Positions 1 through 9,762 of a DNA stretch of 26,086 nucleotides are shown here, piece after piece. The notes below the pieces were generated by a model. The model made no database searches, was not told where the DNA came from, and saw nothing but the letters and a program-made list of their open reading frames with translations. The DNA lies in the NCBI GenBank assembly GCA_002284615.2, contig MU070031.1, forward strand, positions 55,604 to 81,689, written 5' to 3'. Within the stretch, counting starts at the first letter, position 1, and each line of letters opens with the position of its first letter. The stretch is from Dunaliella salina. Lineage: Eukaryota > Chlorophyta > Chlorophyceae > Chlamydomonadales > Dunaliellaceae. The position numbers and the translations under genes are program-made.

Positions 1-85
<85 letters not shown>

Positions 86-142
86 GCGCGCGTGCACGCA
101 CGCACGCACGCACGCACACGCACGCGCGCACGCACATACACA
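1..142. repeat. (CA)n/(CG)n compound microsatellite
   Basis: About 70 bases of pure CA run into about 22 bases of CG, then mixed CG/CA/TG dinucleotides to about 142. Purines and pyrimidines alternate almost throughout, which favours Z-DNA. The array is cut by the window edge, so its true length is unknown. Confidence 0.97.
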
Positions 143-1346
143 CGGGTCGGTGTATACCGTACAACTTCGGAAAAATATGATTTATGTAACAAAATATACC
201 GTGTATGGTTACAGATATAATGTTATTGGTTTGCGGATCCACCCCAAGGTATGAGACATCTGGCCCCAAAACTCCATGGTAGGTGCATTACCCTTCAAAG
301 CAGATACCCCCAAAAGCTAGATCTGAAAAAGCAAAAGGTTGAGAATTTCCGAGGTTGGCAACTCAGAATATAACATGATAGACCTTGTCTGGGGGTCAGG
401 CCAGCCAGCTAGGTTTGAGTCCTTGCCCCAATGAAACCAGCCAAATTTGATGTTGCAGGACCTTCAGGTAGACCTCTCTGAGCAACCTTGCGTACTCAGT
501 TTGAGCCAGGGGGGGAGAGGGTGGGGGAATTAGGCAAAATCCCTGCCATAATGGGGTCCTCAGGCAAGCACCCTCCGGCTTACCTGACCTACAGCGGTGG
601 TTTAGCATTTCACCCTGGTGAGGGAGCATTCTCTGGGGATTCCGGGGGGCGGGGTCCAGAAAATCGCTAAATTTTGGCAGGAAAATGGCGAGTGAAAATT
701 AAAGACCAACCACTGCACCATTCAGGGTAGCAACACTTATGGATAAATATAACAATTAAAGAAAATTTGAGAACTCGGTGTGTGCTCTCCCCCACACCAA
801 GCATACGCTCAGGCGGGCTGACCAGTGGGGAGTTTCTTAGCCAAACACCCAGCTGTCACAGCTTGCCGGGAGCCACTCCCAGCAAACCTGGGCCCTCAAA
901 CTCGGCAGGCATACCTGGGAAGCATGCTGCTCAGATTTTGGCCAAACTCAGTGCTTGCCTGGTTTCCCTGCTTGCACCACTTTTGCCTACTAGATGCACT
1001 CGTGCTCTTAGTGCTTTGTGGCCAATTTTCGCCCCCCAATATCCTCACTGCAATTGACACAGAAATTATCCGGGAGCCAAAATGTGAAGTGAATTTGGGT
1101 CAAAATATGCATCTTGGCACCTTTTTCACAGAAGACAGCCAAATTTGGCCCTACATGCCTCAAGGTTGCCCTCGGCTCACCTACAACGCCTCATCCTCAC
1201 TTTTTTGATGCAGAATTGCTGTGTGTACCTATTGCAACTACTCAGCATGCTGGGTATGCTTGAAATCCTGCAATGCAAGAACTCCTCACTTTTTGGCTTA
1301 GCATGGCTGTGCTGACTAGAGGTAAGGGGTCCAGTCCATGTGGACT
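143..1346. other. Unassigned non-coding stretch
   Basis: No convincing gene is seen. Open frames here are short, overlap on both strands and resemble no family I know. Words such as GCCAAATTTGG and TTTTGGCCAAA recur, which may mark an old repeat. The neighbouring hAT remnant could belong to the same decayed element, but I found no terminal inverted repeats. Confidence 0.5.
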
Positions 1347-1940
1347 TCAAAGATTTGGCTGCGCTCCAATGTGCTGCTGCTCAAGTGCTTGACTGTCCCA
1401 GCTTGCTTGCATGTTTGCACTGGTGTAAACCAGCCTCTCTGCTGCTTCTCTGCTCAGCGTGTTGCGCAAAGCTGTGTATGTGCGCGCCCAGGCCCCGAAC
1501 TTGAGGTAGGTGTGCGGAAAGCTGTCTCCCCCTTTAGCTGCATGCCAGTGATGGCGAAAGCCTTGCAGGCATTCCACCTTGATGAACAGGACCTCTTCCC
1601 TGATGATGTGAATGGCCAGCATGCGGTGGATCTGCTTTGCTTGGACCGGGCTTGCGGGTGGGCTGCCTCTCATCCCTGCTGCTTTTGCCACATTCTGGGG
1701 CTTGCATTTGTGGTCCTTGAAGGCTTAAGGGTTGTTAGCGCTGAGGGGCTGCTTGCATTTCTTGCATTCCAGCACACACACCCCACCATACTCCTCCTTT
1801 ATCTCAAGAGGCAGCTTGTAGTCCCAGGAATGATTTCCCTTCTTGAGCTTGGCCAGGAGGTCACAGGGCCAGAGCCTCTGTCACATACTTCTGTTTTCCA
1901 TCGTCATCGTCGAGCACCATCCATTTCTGCTTCTCCTTCG
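1347..1940 (-). pseudogene. hAT-type transposase N-terminal remnant (BED-like zinc finger)
   Basis: Read on the minus strand, the fragment starts near 1940 with an acidic patch (WMVLDDDDGKQKYV). It shifts frame near 1865 and continues as LLAKLKKGNHSWDYKLP. Next comes a zinc-finger-like block, CKKCKQPLSANNP, an in-frame TAA near 1728, then AFKDHKC. After it lies QAKQIHRMLAIHIIREEVLF, followed by VECLQGFRHHW. The order of a Cys-Cys/His-Cys finger, then a helix ending in a 'lpF..VE...F' motif, is the usual N-terminal layout of BED-finger hAT transposases. The DDE core and the hAT dimerisation region are not seen. One frameshift and one stop mean it is dead. The family call rests on motif resemblance only. 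A host BED-finger gene derived from a transposase is the main alternative. Confidence 0.5.
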
Positions 1941-2618
1941 GTGTGCTCGTGAGTGCAAAACAAGAGTGAAAATGAACTCAGCACCCTGCAAGGCCAGGTT
2001 ATTGCTAATTGTGATTTTGGCCCTGGTTGTAACAAATTTTCATGTACTCACATTTCTGTCGGGAAAATTGTGATGTCCTGGAATCGACCAATCCTGCAGC
2101 CAATTTTGTTGGAAGGACATTGGAGGGAGATTGCGCCGCGCTCCATCCGCACCTGCTCACAAGATTCAATTTGAAAGCTGTCAAGCCTTGAGAAAACAGA
2201 CCCGTCCAGTTTGGTGGCAGGCGGTGATGGTCGGATTCTTTGGCTAAATGGAGGTCACTTTCCCGCGGAGGGGTTCATTTGCAACGAGATTTCCTCTCCG
2301 TTGTGTTTTATTTTGTTTGGACTCGTTCTTGTGCGTAATAAAGGACTCATATGATGGCCATCAACGAGGAGGGTGGAGTTCCTGGTCATGAAATATCGCG
2401 ATCAGACGCAGCGATTACATCTGTTATTGCTCAAACTCTGTTATGGTGCTTGTCTTTTGGTGTATAGCAGAGGAAGCAGAGGGGAAAGGTCCATGGGGAT
2501 GGGAAAGGCACAGGACTGAAAAATTGGAAGTGAATTCATTAATTGAAGGCAAAATTTGGGCCGGCGGAGCCCCTCTATAATGTAAGACATACAATATTAT
2601 ACACTGAACGCCGACCCT

Positions 2619-2623
<5 letters not shown>
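1941..2623. other. Region upstream of the octad-repeat exon; no confident gene
   Basis: This should hold the upstream exon(s) or part of the intron of the gene whose big exon starts at 2766. An ATG-ATG pair at 2351-2356 opens a short frame. A GT at 2385 would leave the right phase to join the 2766 acceptor, but its context (CTGgtcatg) is a poor donor, so I do not call an exon. Confidence 0.4.
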
Positions 2624-2696
<73 letters not shown>

Positions 2697-2712
2697 CACG
2701 CGCGCGCGCGCG
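2624..2712. repeat. (AC)n plus (CG)n microsatellite in intron
   Basis: About 68 bases of AC repeat are followed by AGAAACA and a short (CG)n run. The tract ends about 50 bases before the splice acceptor at 2765. It is translatable in the exon's frame as poly(His-Thr), but it lies upstream of a good polypyrimidine-CAG acceptor and is best read as intron. Confidence 0.9.
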
Positions 2713-2765
2713 TATCTCCTCAAGCATGAATACAATCCGTTGCACCTTCTCACACTTTCCTGCAG

Positions 2766-5008
2766 CAGAGCAGCGGGCGGGAGATGAGGCTCTCTCTGCG
2801 CGGCAGGCGGAGTTAAAGGCCCAGGCAGCAAGGCATGCAGAACAGCTGGCTCAGGCAGAAGCAGCGCTGGTTGCAAAGGAGGCGGAGCAGCGGGCAAAGG
2901 CAGCTGCTGAGCAACAGGTACTGGCAGCATCAGAGCGAATGGTAAAGGAAGCAGCAGAGCAGCAGGCAAAGGCAGAGGCAGAGAAGCAGGCAAAGGAAGA
3001 GCAGCAGGCAAAGGCAGCAGCAGAGATGCGGGCGAGGAAGGCTGCAGAGCTGCAGGCTAAGGCAGAGATGGTGGCGGAACAGTGGGCTCGGGCGGAAGCA
3101 GAACAGCGTGCAAAGGAGGAGGAGCAGCGTGCAAAGGCAGCTGCTGAGCTGCAGGCAAAAGAGGAGGCGGAGCAGCATGCTAAAGCTGAGGCAGAGCAGC
3201 AGGCAAAGGCAGAAGAAGAGCAGCAGGCAAAGGTAGAAGCAGAGCAGCAGGCGAAGGCAGAAGCAGAGCAGCAGGCAAAGGCAGAAGCAGAGCAGCAAGT
3301 GAAAACAGAGGCAGAGCAGCAGGCCAAGGTAGCAGCAGAGCTACGGGCGAGAGAGGATGCGGAGCTGAAGGCAAAGGCAGAGGCAGAACAGTTAGCCCAG
3401 GCAGAAGCAGAGCAGGTTGCAAAGGAGGCGGAGCAGCGGGCGAAGGCAGCAGCAGAGCAGCAGGTAAAGGAAGCAGCTGAGCGGATGGTAAAGGCAGCAG
3501 CAGAGCAGCATGCGAAAATAGAAGCACAGCTGCGGGAGAAAGAGGCTGCTGAGCTGAAGGCTAAGGCAGAGATGGAGGCAGAGCAGCAGGCAAAGGCAGA
3601 GGCAGAGCAGCGTGCAAAGGCAGCTGCTGAGCAGCAGGCAAGAGAGGAGGCGGAGCGGCAGGCGAGGGCTGAGGCCAAGCAGCTGGTGAAGGCAGCATTT
3701 GATCAGCAGGCAAAGGCAACGGGAGAGCTGTGGGCAAAGAAAGCTGCAGAGCTGAAGGCACAGGCAGACATGGAGGCGGAACAGAGTGCTCGGGCAGAAG
3801 CAGAGCGGCGCGCAGAGGAGCAGGAGCAGCGGGCGAAGGCAGCTGCCGTGCAGCAAGCGAAGGCAGCTGCCGAGCAGCAGGCGAAAGAGGCAGAGCTGCA
3901 GGCGATAGCAGAGTTGGAGCGGCGGGCCAAAGCAGAGGCAGAGCAGCTGGTAAAGGCAGCAGCAGAACAGCAGGCGAAGGTAGAGGCAGAGCTACAGGCC
4001 ATGGCAGCAGCAGGGCTTCACGCTAGGGCCGCAGCGACACAAACACCAGGTGAGCACAAAGGGCTGAAGGCACGGGAGCATGTAGCGCATCAATTGGAAC
4101 AAGAAAAAGAGCAGCGACCAAAGGCAGCATCACCCGCTAACACCATTGGTAGCTTGGTGAGTGCTGCTTTTCCCTGGGCTGCTACAGCATCTGGTTTCCA
4201 GCCAGTGCAGCAGGCAATGGCAGAGGCAGGGCAGCGAGCCAAGGCAGCATCACCCGACCCCATTGGCAGCTTCATAACTTCTGCTTTCGACTGGTGCGCT
4301 GCAGCTCTCGGTGTCCAACCAGAGCCGCCGGTGAGGCCCAACCCAGCGCACCAGGCGAAGGCAGAGGCAGAGCGCCAGGCAAGGGCGAGACAACAGCAGC
4401 TGGCAAAAGCAGCAGCAGCTGCACAGGCTGCTGAGGCGCAGCGTCTGCAGCGGGAGGAGGAGGCACACGCTCAGCTTGCAGCTGAGGCGGCCGTGAGGGA
4501 GGCCGCAGCCGCTGCTGCGGCACAGCTGGCAGCAGAGCAGGAGGCGCCGCCCAACGCCATGGCAGCCGCAGCAGCAGCAGAGCAGGCCGCTGCGGCTGCG
4601 CGCAAGGCTGCCGAGCAGCAAGCGCTTGCAGCAGCGGCTGCAAAGGGGGCACCCTCGACAACGAATGGCGCTGCGCCCTCCTCCTCCAGATCCTCCTCTG
4701 TGGCAGCAGGTGCTGTGCCAGAGAGACGCACAGCGGCAGCAGCAGGTGTGTCTGGGCCGCCGATTCCTATCGCCAGCAGCAGCAAAACCAAGAGGCGGCC
4801 TGCAGTAATGGAAGTGCGTGCGCAACCAGGTGCAGGCAGAATGCTCTCTGCCAACCTGACGGCCCCCCCCCGGCGTGGGCTGATGCGGTACATCCCATCC
4901 TTTGCCAAAGAGGGCCAGGCACCCGGGCTTATGTCTGTGAGAGACCCCATCGTCTTCTCCCTGGCCGTTGGGTGGGCCCTTGTGGAGAATTGGAACTTCT
5001 TTCCGTGA
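2766..5008 (+). CDS. Octad-repeat Ala/Glu/Gln-rich alpha-helical protein, terminal exon (5' end missing)
   Basis: The exon encodes about 746 residues and ends with TGA at 5006-5008. It opens after a pyrimidine-rich CAG acceptor. CAGCAG at 2763-2768 offers two acceptors three bases apart; either needs one base carried from the upstream exon. Exon residues 1-430 are almost all helix-forming, built on an eight-residue unit, AEAEQQAK, cleanest at about 137-190. In this unit Glu4 and Lys8 recur every four residues, which suits a single stable alpha helix better than a heptad coiled coil. Residues about 450-520 carry two copies of a KAASP-IGS-(S)AF-W-AA-G-QP motif. An Ala-rich stretch, a Ser-rich linker and a basic region follow. 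The last 25 residues include a hydrophobic run (IVFSLAVGWALVENW). The function is unknown. TolA domain II is similar in composition only. Confidence 0.8.
3170..3330 (+). repeat. 24-bp coding minisatellite
   Basis: About six tandem units of a 24-base sequence (core GCAGAGCAGCAGGCAAAGGC) each encode one eight-residue octad. Degenerate units continue through the exon from about 2770 to 4010. A longer-range block containing 'AAEL-AKAEM-AEQ-AEAE' recurs near 3038, 3543 and 3738, so the array also grew by larger duplications. Confidence 0.8.
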
Positions 5009-6256
5009 CCTCTGATGAATGCGGCAGTGGTGAGCCTTGCGAGGGCTCACTGAGTCCTCTGTGCTCTAACCTCATGAGTCGGACTGTGTCTGCATCAGCC
5101 AGATGTTGATGTTGCTTGCAGGCATGATTTGGAGCACATTCAATGTGCGCCGCGTTCTGATCCTATGCCTCACTGTGCGTACAAAATAATTTTCCTAGGG
5201 TGTGTGGTTGGGATGCAGCTTGATTGCTGTTACACGGGCGCATGGAGCCATGTTGCAGCATGCTTGGTGGTGGAAACAGGCCACGTTTCAGTAATTGTGC
5301 TGTGCCGGTGGATGGTTTCTGACTGCGCATTGCTTTGACAAATTACCTCTCTACTATCATCTCTGTGTTTGCTTTTAGAACATGAAGCCCTGACTCCTGA
5401 TAGAGGGAGATGGTAAGGACCATGTAGCTGAGTCTTGAAGTCAAAGGGAGGCAGGGACTGCAAGGAAGGCAGCATGTCCAAATGATGCTAGCAACAATAC
5501 AATTCCCAAGCAGCTGCTCAAGCCTGTCCCCTTGCCTTCGTGATGGCATCCAGGCATGCCATACAGACATTCTCCCCACACTGCTGCCTTTTAGCAAAAT
5601 GATTGTGTGAGAAGAATGGGTGGCGGGAACATAGACAAAAAGCTGCCCTCTATGGATGTATGAAGCATGCTCAAGCATGCCGCGGCATTGTAATATTATG
5701 CTCGTGATACATCAAAAAGTGGGCTTGGATTTGATGCTTGTGCCAACCACTTGCTCCTCTTTTTCTTGCTCCTCTTTAAGAGGAAACGCATCAATGCATG
5801 TTGTGCACGCAGGATAGTCTTCTGCATGCTATTTCTGACTATTTCTTTTGAGTGTCAGGAATCCTGCAAGTCATTTATCGAGGATAAGTCTCTACATGGC
5901 CAATCAGTTGGCTTCTAGGGACAATCATCAGAACTGCCTCAAGTTGCCTCAAGTCCTTTTCTAGGGATATTTATATTGATTTCAAGAAACCCTTGTTCCT
6001 AATGACTGGTCCATCTGTGTTCAGTACAAGTCCATGAGCTTACTCATCTATGACTGAGTGTTGCTGTTTTCAAGGCAAAGCATACGTTTCTGTGTGCCAC
6101 TGACTGGTACTTTTCTAGAGAATGGACACATTTTCTACTCCTGGCCTAGAATCTGGTGAACAAAAGTTAATTGCAGAAGCGAAGAAGAGAGGTGCTTCTG
6201 ACTCATTACTGTGCAATTCCTGGATTGGTTTTTGCTGTGACCTGAATATGCATAAG
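5009..6256 (+). other. Probable 3'UTR then intergenic sequence
   Basis: No coding region is convincing here. The first part, to about 5.7 kb, is the likely 3'UTR of the octad-repeat gene. The rest holds only short open frames. One at 6122-6388 runs into the S1 repeat and is not supported as a gene. A small local duplication (GCCTCAAGTTGCCTCAAGT) lies near 5940. Confidence 0.5.
5689..5693 (+). terminator. Candidate TGTAA poly(A) signal
   Basis: It is the first TGTAA on the plus strand after the stop at 5008, giving a 3'UTR of about 680 bases. TGTAA is the usual signal in chlorophycean green algae. One pentamer is weak evidence; transcript ends would settle it. Confidence 0.35.
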
Positions 6257-8142
6257 GTAAGGTTACATCGCTATATCCACCTACGAGGGCAGCTGAGCGG
6301 AAACAGACCTGGAACTAGACAAATCTTCGAAGAAATGTTTATAGAAATGTCAACTGTTGAGGAACATGCGCTCAAAAGTACCACATAAAGCAGAGGTTCC
6401 CCAAGTAAGCACTGGGAAAATGGCACAAGAAGTCTTAACCTGAATGCTCACATGTTTGACTCGAAACTCCAGATACTTAGAGACCAGAGTGCAAGGAGAG
6501 AGATGGTCAGATGCAGATTTTCATAAGAAAGAAAAGAAAAAAGAAAAACTATGCAGGCGGTGAAAACGCTCCCCACCTCAAATAAGGAAAAGGGGATACC
6601 TAGGGCGGAGGCACCGTGTATCCTCTTCACCAGACAGAAGAGAAAAGTCAGTGGGGATCAGGAGGGTTACTAGCAGTATCCCGTGCCTGACCTTGTTGAG
6701 AGTTGACAAAAGGCTTCTCAAGAGCGCGTCTGGTGCTGGCAAGTTTGTAGGCATACATGACAGAATGAGCATGAAGCTTCCGAACAAGCTTAGTGGCCTT
6801 GAAAGTGTCAAGACCAAGCTCCTTAAGAGGCTCCAATGTATGAGGGGTATAGATGACTCCTCCCACACCTAGCAGGATAGTATGGAGGGTGACTTGAGCT
6901 GAGGCCCCAGAAAGATGACGACAAAGTTCGCGGTGCTGCAACTTGGACGCCTCAAGCTGGCTGTTGGGCCGGGTGTCCTCACAGTATTTGACTTCAACAA
7001 GGTGGATGTGCCTCTGATCTGGGTGGAGCTGACTAGGGTCACGAGCCTTGAGTGTTGGTGGAGTAGCTGTGGCTGGCGCTGAGCCCCCCCTGTTCCCCCG
7101 GCGCCCCCCTGTACTTCTCAATTCATGACGAGGATTCGACCTTGGCGCCCTTTTCAGGGGAACAACTAATAGAGCATCAGGCCGGCTGGAAGTGAGCCTA
7201 TTCTTGTCAGGGAAGCGGCGCGGGAAAATATATTTGGGAAGGGTCCTATTAGTAGCATGTTCTGGGATCTGTAAGTCTTGCAGGGCAAGACGGTCTGCTC
7301 TGCCAATGTCCATGGAGGCAATACCTGCCCCAAGAGGGCCTTTGCTGATGGCTTTTGGGAGGATTCTGCTGGCAATATTGTGTCGCTCAGTTACCATACC
7401 AGACATGGTTGAATTTTTGCATCCTGACAAGATGTGAAGGGCACTGTCAAGTTCCCCACAAAGGGGGCATTGTAGGCTGGTGGAAATTTTGAAGCGCACA
7501 GCATGTTTTTGATTGAATAGAGTACCTGTGCGGTATTTAAAAATGTTTTGCTTCATTTTGAAAGAGGGTGTTGACATGGTCCAGAAGGAATTGCTGATAT
7601 TTTTGTGGATGCTGGGGAGTAGACTCTGGTAGAAAGAGTAGTACCCCGTGTTCATGTTGGCCATTCCAAGTCTGTGTTTTGAGTGCATGTGTTTCCGTAA
7701 AGCGTCATGGAGTTTGGAGAAGTGTTTGAGCTTTACGGTAGGTGGGTTACGGCGTCTAGAAGCATTTGCATGGGTGCAGGAAGTTTCCTCAAAGGCAAGC
7801 CACGTGGTGTCATGAAACGGGTTGCCTTCAAGGTTTGCACATGGGAAGGTTATGTCTGCGTCATTATTCTGAGTGGCCTGGTGTTTGGCAATGGCATCTG
7901 CGCATTCATTGCCAATAATTCCAGCATGAGATTTGACCTTGAAGAAATGAATAGGGGTAGGTGTATTGCGTATGAGTTGTATGATTATCTTGAGGATGTG
8001 GCCCTGGACATGCTGGTGATGAAGTTCTGGGTAGAGTATTGTATTGCATGATGTTTGATTTCCTCGAAACTCCAACACCCTATTGCAATGTTTTACGATA
8101 TGAAAGGAACTACAGCAACAGCCTGAGAGCACATGCTCATGG
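6257..8142 (-). repeat. SINE-like repeat S1, copy 1, split by R1
   Basis: On the minus strand the repeat runs 8142 to 8046, is interrupted by R1, and resumes 6524 to 6257. The two arms align to the uninterrupted copy at 14034-14408: the 5' arm has GATATGAAAGGAACT (as read on the plus strand) and the 3' arm has ACATCGCTATATCC (plus). Read on the minus strand it ends CGATGTAACCTTACC. No RNA polymerase III A or B box could be recognised. Confidence 0.7.
6525..8045 (-). mobile_element. RNH-RLE element copy R1, 5'-truncated, nearly intact C-terminal ORF
   Basis: The reading frame runs from about 8045 to a TGA at 6648-6650 without internal stops. It enters inside the RNase H domain (NTILYPELHHQH) and keeps the last catalytic block, SHAGIIGNECADAIA. 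A linker leads to KYRTGTLFNQKHAVRFK and then the knuckle CPLCGELDSALHILSGC, spaced C-x2-C-x7-H-x4-C. ERHN follows, then the nuclease motif SRPDALLV and HLVEVKYCED, i.e. PD...E-x-K, and the terminus NPPDPH. The 3'UTR ends with CATAGTTTTTCTTTTTTCTTTTC at about 6525-6550, the family tail. An earlier ATG at 8132 lies in S1, so the apparent start is a fusion artefact. Flanks ATTTTCAT and TATTGCAT may be a worn target duplication. Confidence 0.85.
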
Positions 8143-8303
8143 GAAGCTCCACGTTTACTTAAATTTTAAGCAATGCCTAGCATTCATGTTTGCTCCTCTC
8201 AACCCACACTCACAAGCTTGGATGAAACCATCTATAAGGATCCCTTGGGTAACTCTGCATTGGTCACTCTGCCGTCCCACAGTCCAGGTCTTCAGCTAGA
8301 GGG

Positions 8304-8405
8304 CTTTCAGGGCAGCAACCCATGGACATGCTTTTAGGGCAGCTACCCAGACATGCTTTCAGGGCAGCTACCCATGAACATGCTTTCAGGGCAGCTCCCC
8401 ATATG
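8304..8405 (+). repeat. 27-bp minisatellite, four units
   Basis: Four units of CTTTCAGGGCAGCTACCCAT plus GAACATG (8304, 8331, 8356, 8383), the second and last slightly shorter. It lies just upstream of the first open coding frame of R2 and may belong to that element's 5' region. Confidence 0.85.
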
Positions 8406-8467
8406 AAAGTCCCATACTTCGAATATGCATAAATTACCAATTTGGTAACCTTGAGGTTCCCATCTGA

Positions 8468-9762
8468 ACGATTTCCAGACCAATTCAGGCAAGTGACATC
8501 ACTCAATTCCTGCTCAAAAAACGTCAGCTTAACTATAACATGCACGCCCGCCAGCTGACAAGCGTGAATTCCAGCAAGCTCCATCTCATGAAAAATGGCA
8601 CTAGTGTGTTCAAGGAGGAATTAGAGCACATTTGTGAAGCCCTCACCTTGCACAAACCACCTCCTCACAACCTCCCTACTCTCATCACCTGCATTATGCA
8701 ACCTCTGCTGAATATGGGAATTGGCAGGCTACATGAGCTTACATCTCGCCGCAAAACCCACGTCATCTCAGTTTCTTAACTTCAGGCTAAACACCCCACG
8801 GTGAACAATAAATGTAAAATTGCGCTTAACAGGCTGGCAGCTCTTGTCAGCCTTGCTCCACAAGAAGAACTGAGCACATCCTTAATCCAAAAGATCATTG
8901 CCTACAAAAATACTGAAGCAAACACCCTCCCAGCTTACCATCGTATTAACAACACCCATGTGAGCGGCCTTACCAACACCAGCATGGGTAGGGAACAGCT
9001 CCCCACACCCAGGTTTCCAAACGAGCACACCCCCAACCTAGCTTCATCCCCCCCACTCAAGCAGTGCCACCGCCACAGCCTCGTTCCACATCTTTCTACA
9101 CCCATGAACACACCGGACACCGCCTCAGACACGCACTCAACCATCCTACACCCATTAATTGTCCTGGAACACAACAAGTTTCAAATGTAATGGATATGCA
9201 ATCACTGGAGGAGCCACTCAGCAAAAGAACTCGCTCCAATGCTACACTCAGCATCACTCCCACACAAGCACTCTACCCCTCTGCAGAAAAACTCACTGGA
9301 AGCCTGGATACTCTGGCTCCTGCCATACAAGATACTACTGCAGGAGGGCCACCCAGCAAACGCACACGCCCAGCATTGAGAAATACCTCTTCTTCCATGT
9401 CCCAATTCAGACAGGCTAGCCCAAATGATAGCAGTTCACATGCTCGTCTCAGCACTGCTAAGCATGTCCCCACACAGCCTAACCCCCCAAGCACTAACCA
9501 CCAACATCATACAGATGATTGTCTCAACCCTCAGACACAAACTCTTACTCCGCACAGCCTAGATACTCAAACAAACAGACCCAGAAAGAAGAGGCAACAA
9601 TTGCTCCACACAGACAGAGAGATCATTTCCCCAGCCACCCACTCTCTAAGCTCCCTTACCAAGGCCCTTAAGTCTGGAACTAAAGGAGACATACAGCTGA
9701 GAAACTTGCTAAAGAGACTACTGCTAGCCATGCTATCAGTTCTATCTTCTATCATGATTTAG
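8468..9762 (+). pseudogene. R2 N-terminal region (Ser/Thr/Pro-rich, basic patches)
   Basis: One frame is open from 8468 to 9190 except for a TAA at 8777-8779. It begins with a folded-looking helical stretch (EELEHICEALTLHKPP, then NKCKIALNRLAALVSLAP). From about 9064 a second frame takes over and runs to 9762. That part is rich in Ser, Thr, Pro, His and Gln and repeats a basic motif, PLSKRTR then PPSKRTRP, followed by RPRKKRQQ. The basic patches could be nuclear localisation or nucleic-acid-binding signals (inference). I recognise no domain. The low-complexity composition and its place upstream of a PHD finger are consistent with an ORF1-like part of a retroelement. Confidence 0.6.

Noticed and set aside
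825..1208. Plus-strand ORF of 127 codons
   Set aside because: No recognisable motif, overlapping alternative frames, low-complexity words; chance is sufficient.
2543..2765. Open frame extending the octad-repeat protein upstream through (His-Thr)n
   Set aside because: It translates a CA microsatellite; a pyrimidine-rich CAG acceptor at 2763-2765 marks a better exon start.
2424..4341. Several minus-strand open frames rich in Leu/Pro or Cys/Ser/Ala
   Set aside because: They are antisense shadows of the GC-rich octad repeat and have repeat-derived composition only.
6122..6388. Small ORF of 88 codons
   Set aside because: It runs into S1 antisense; a similar frame at 13980-14177 also crosses S1, so the likeness is due to the repeat.
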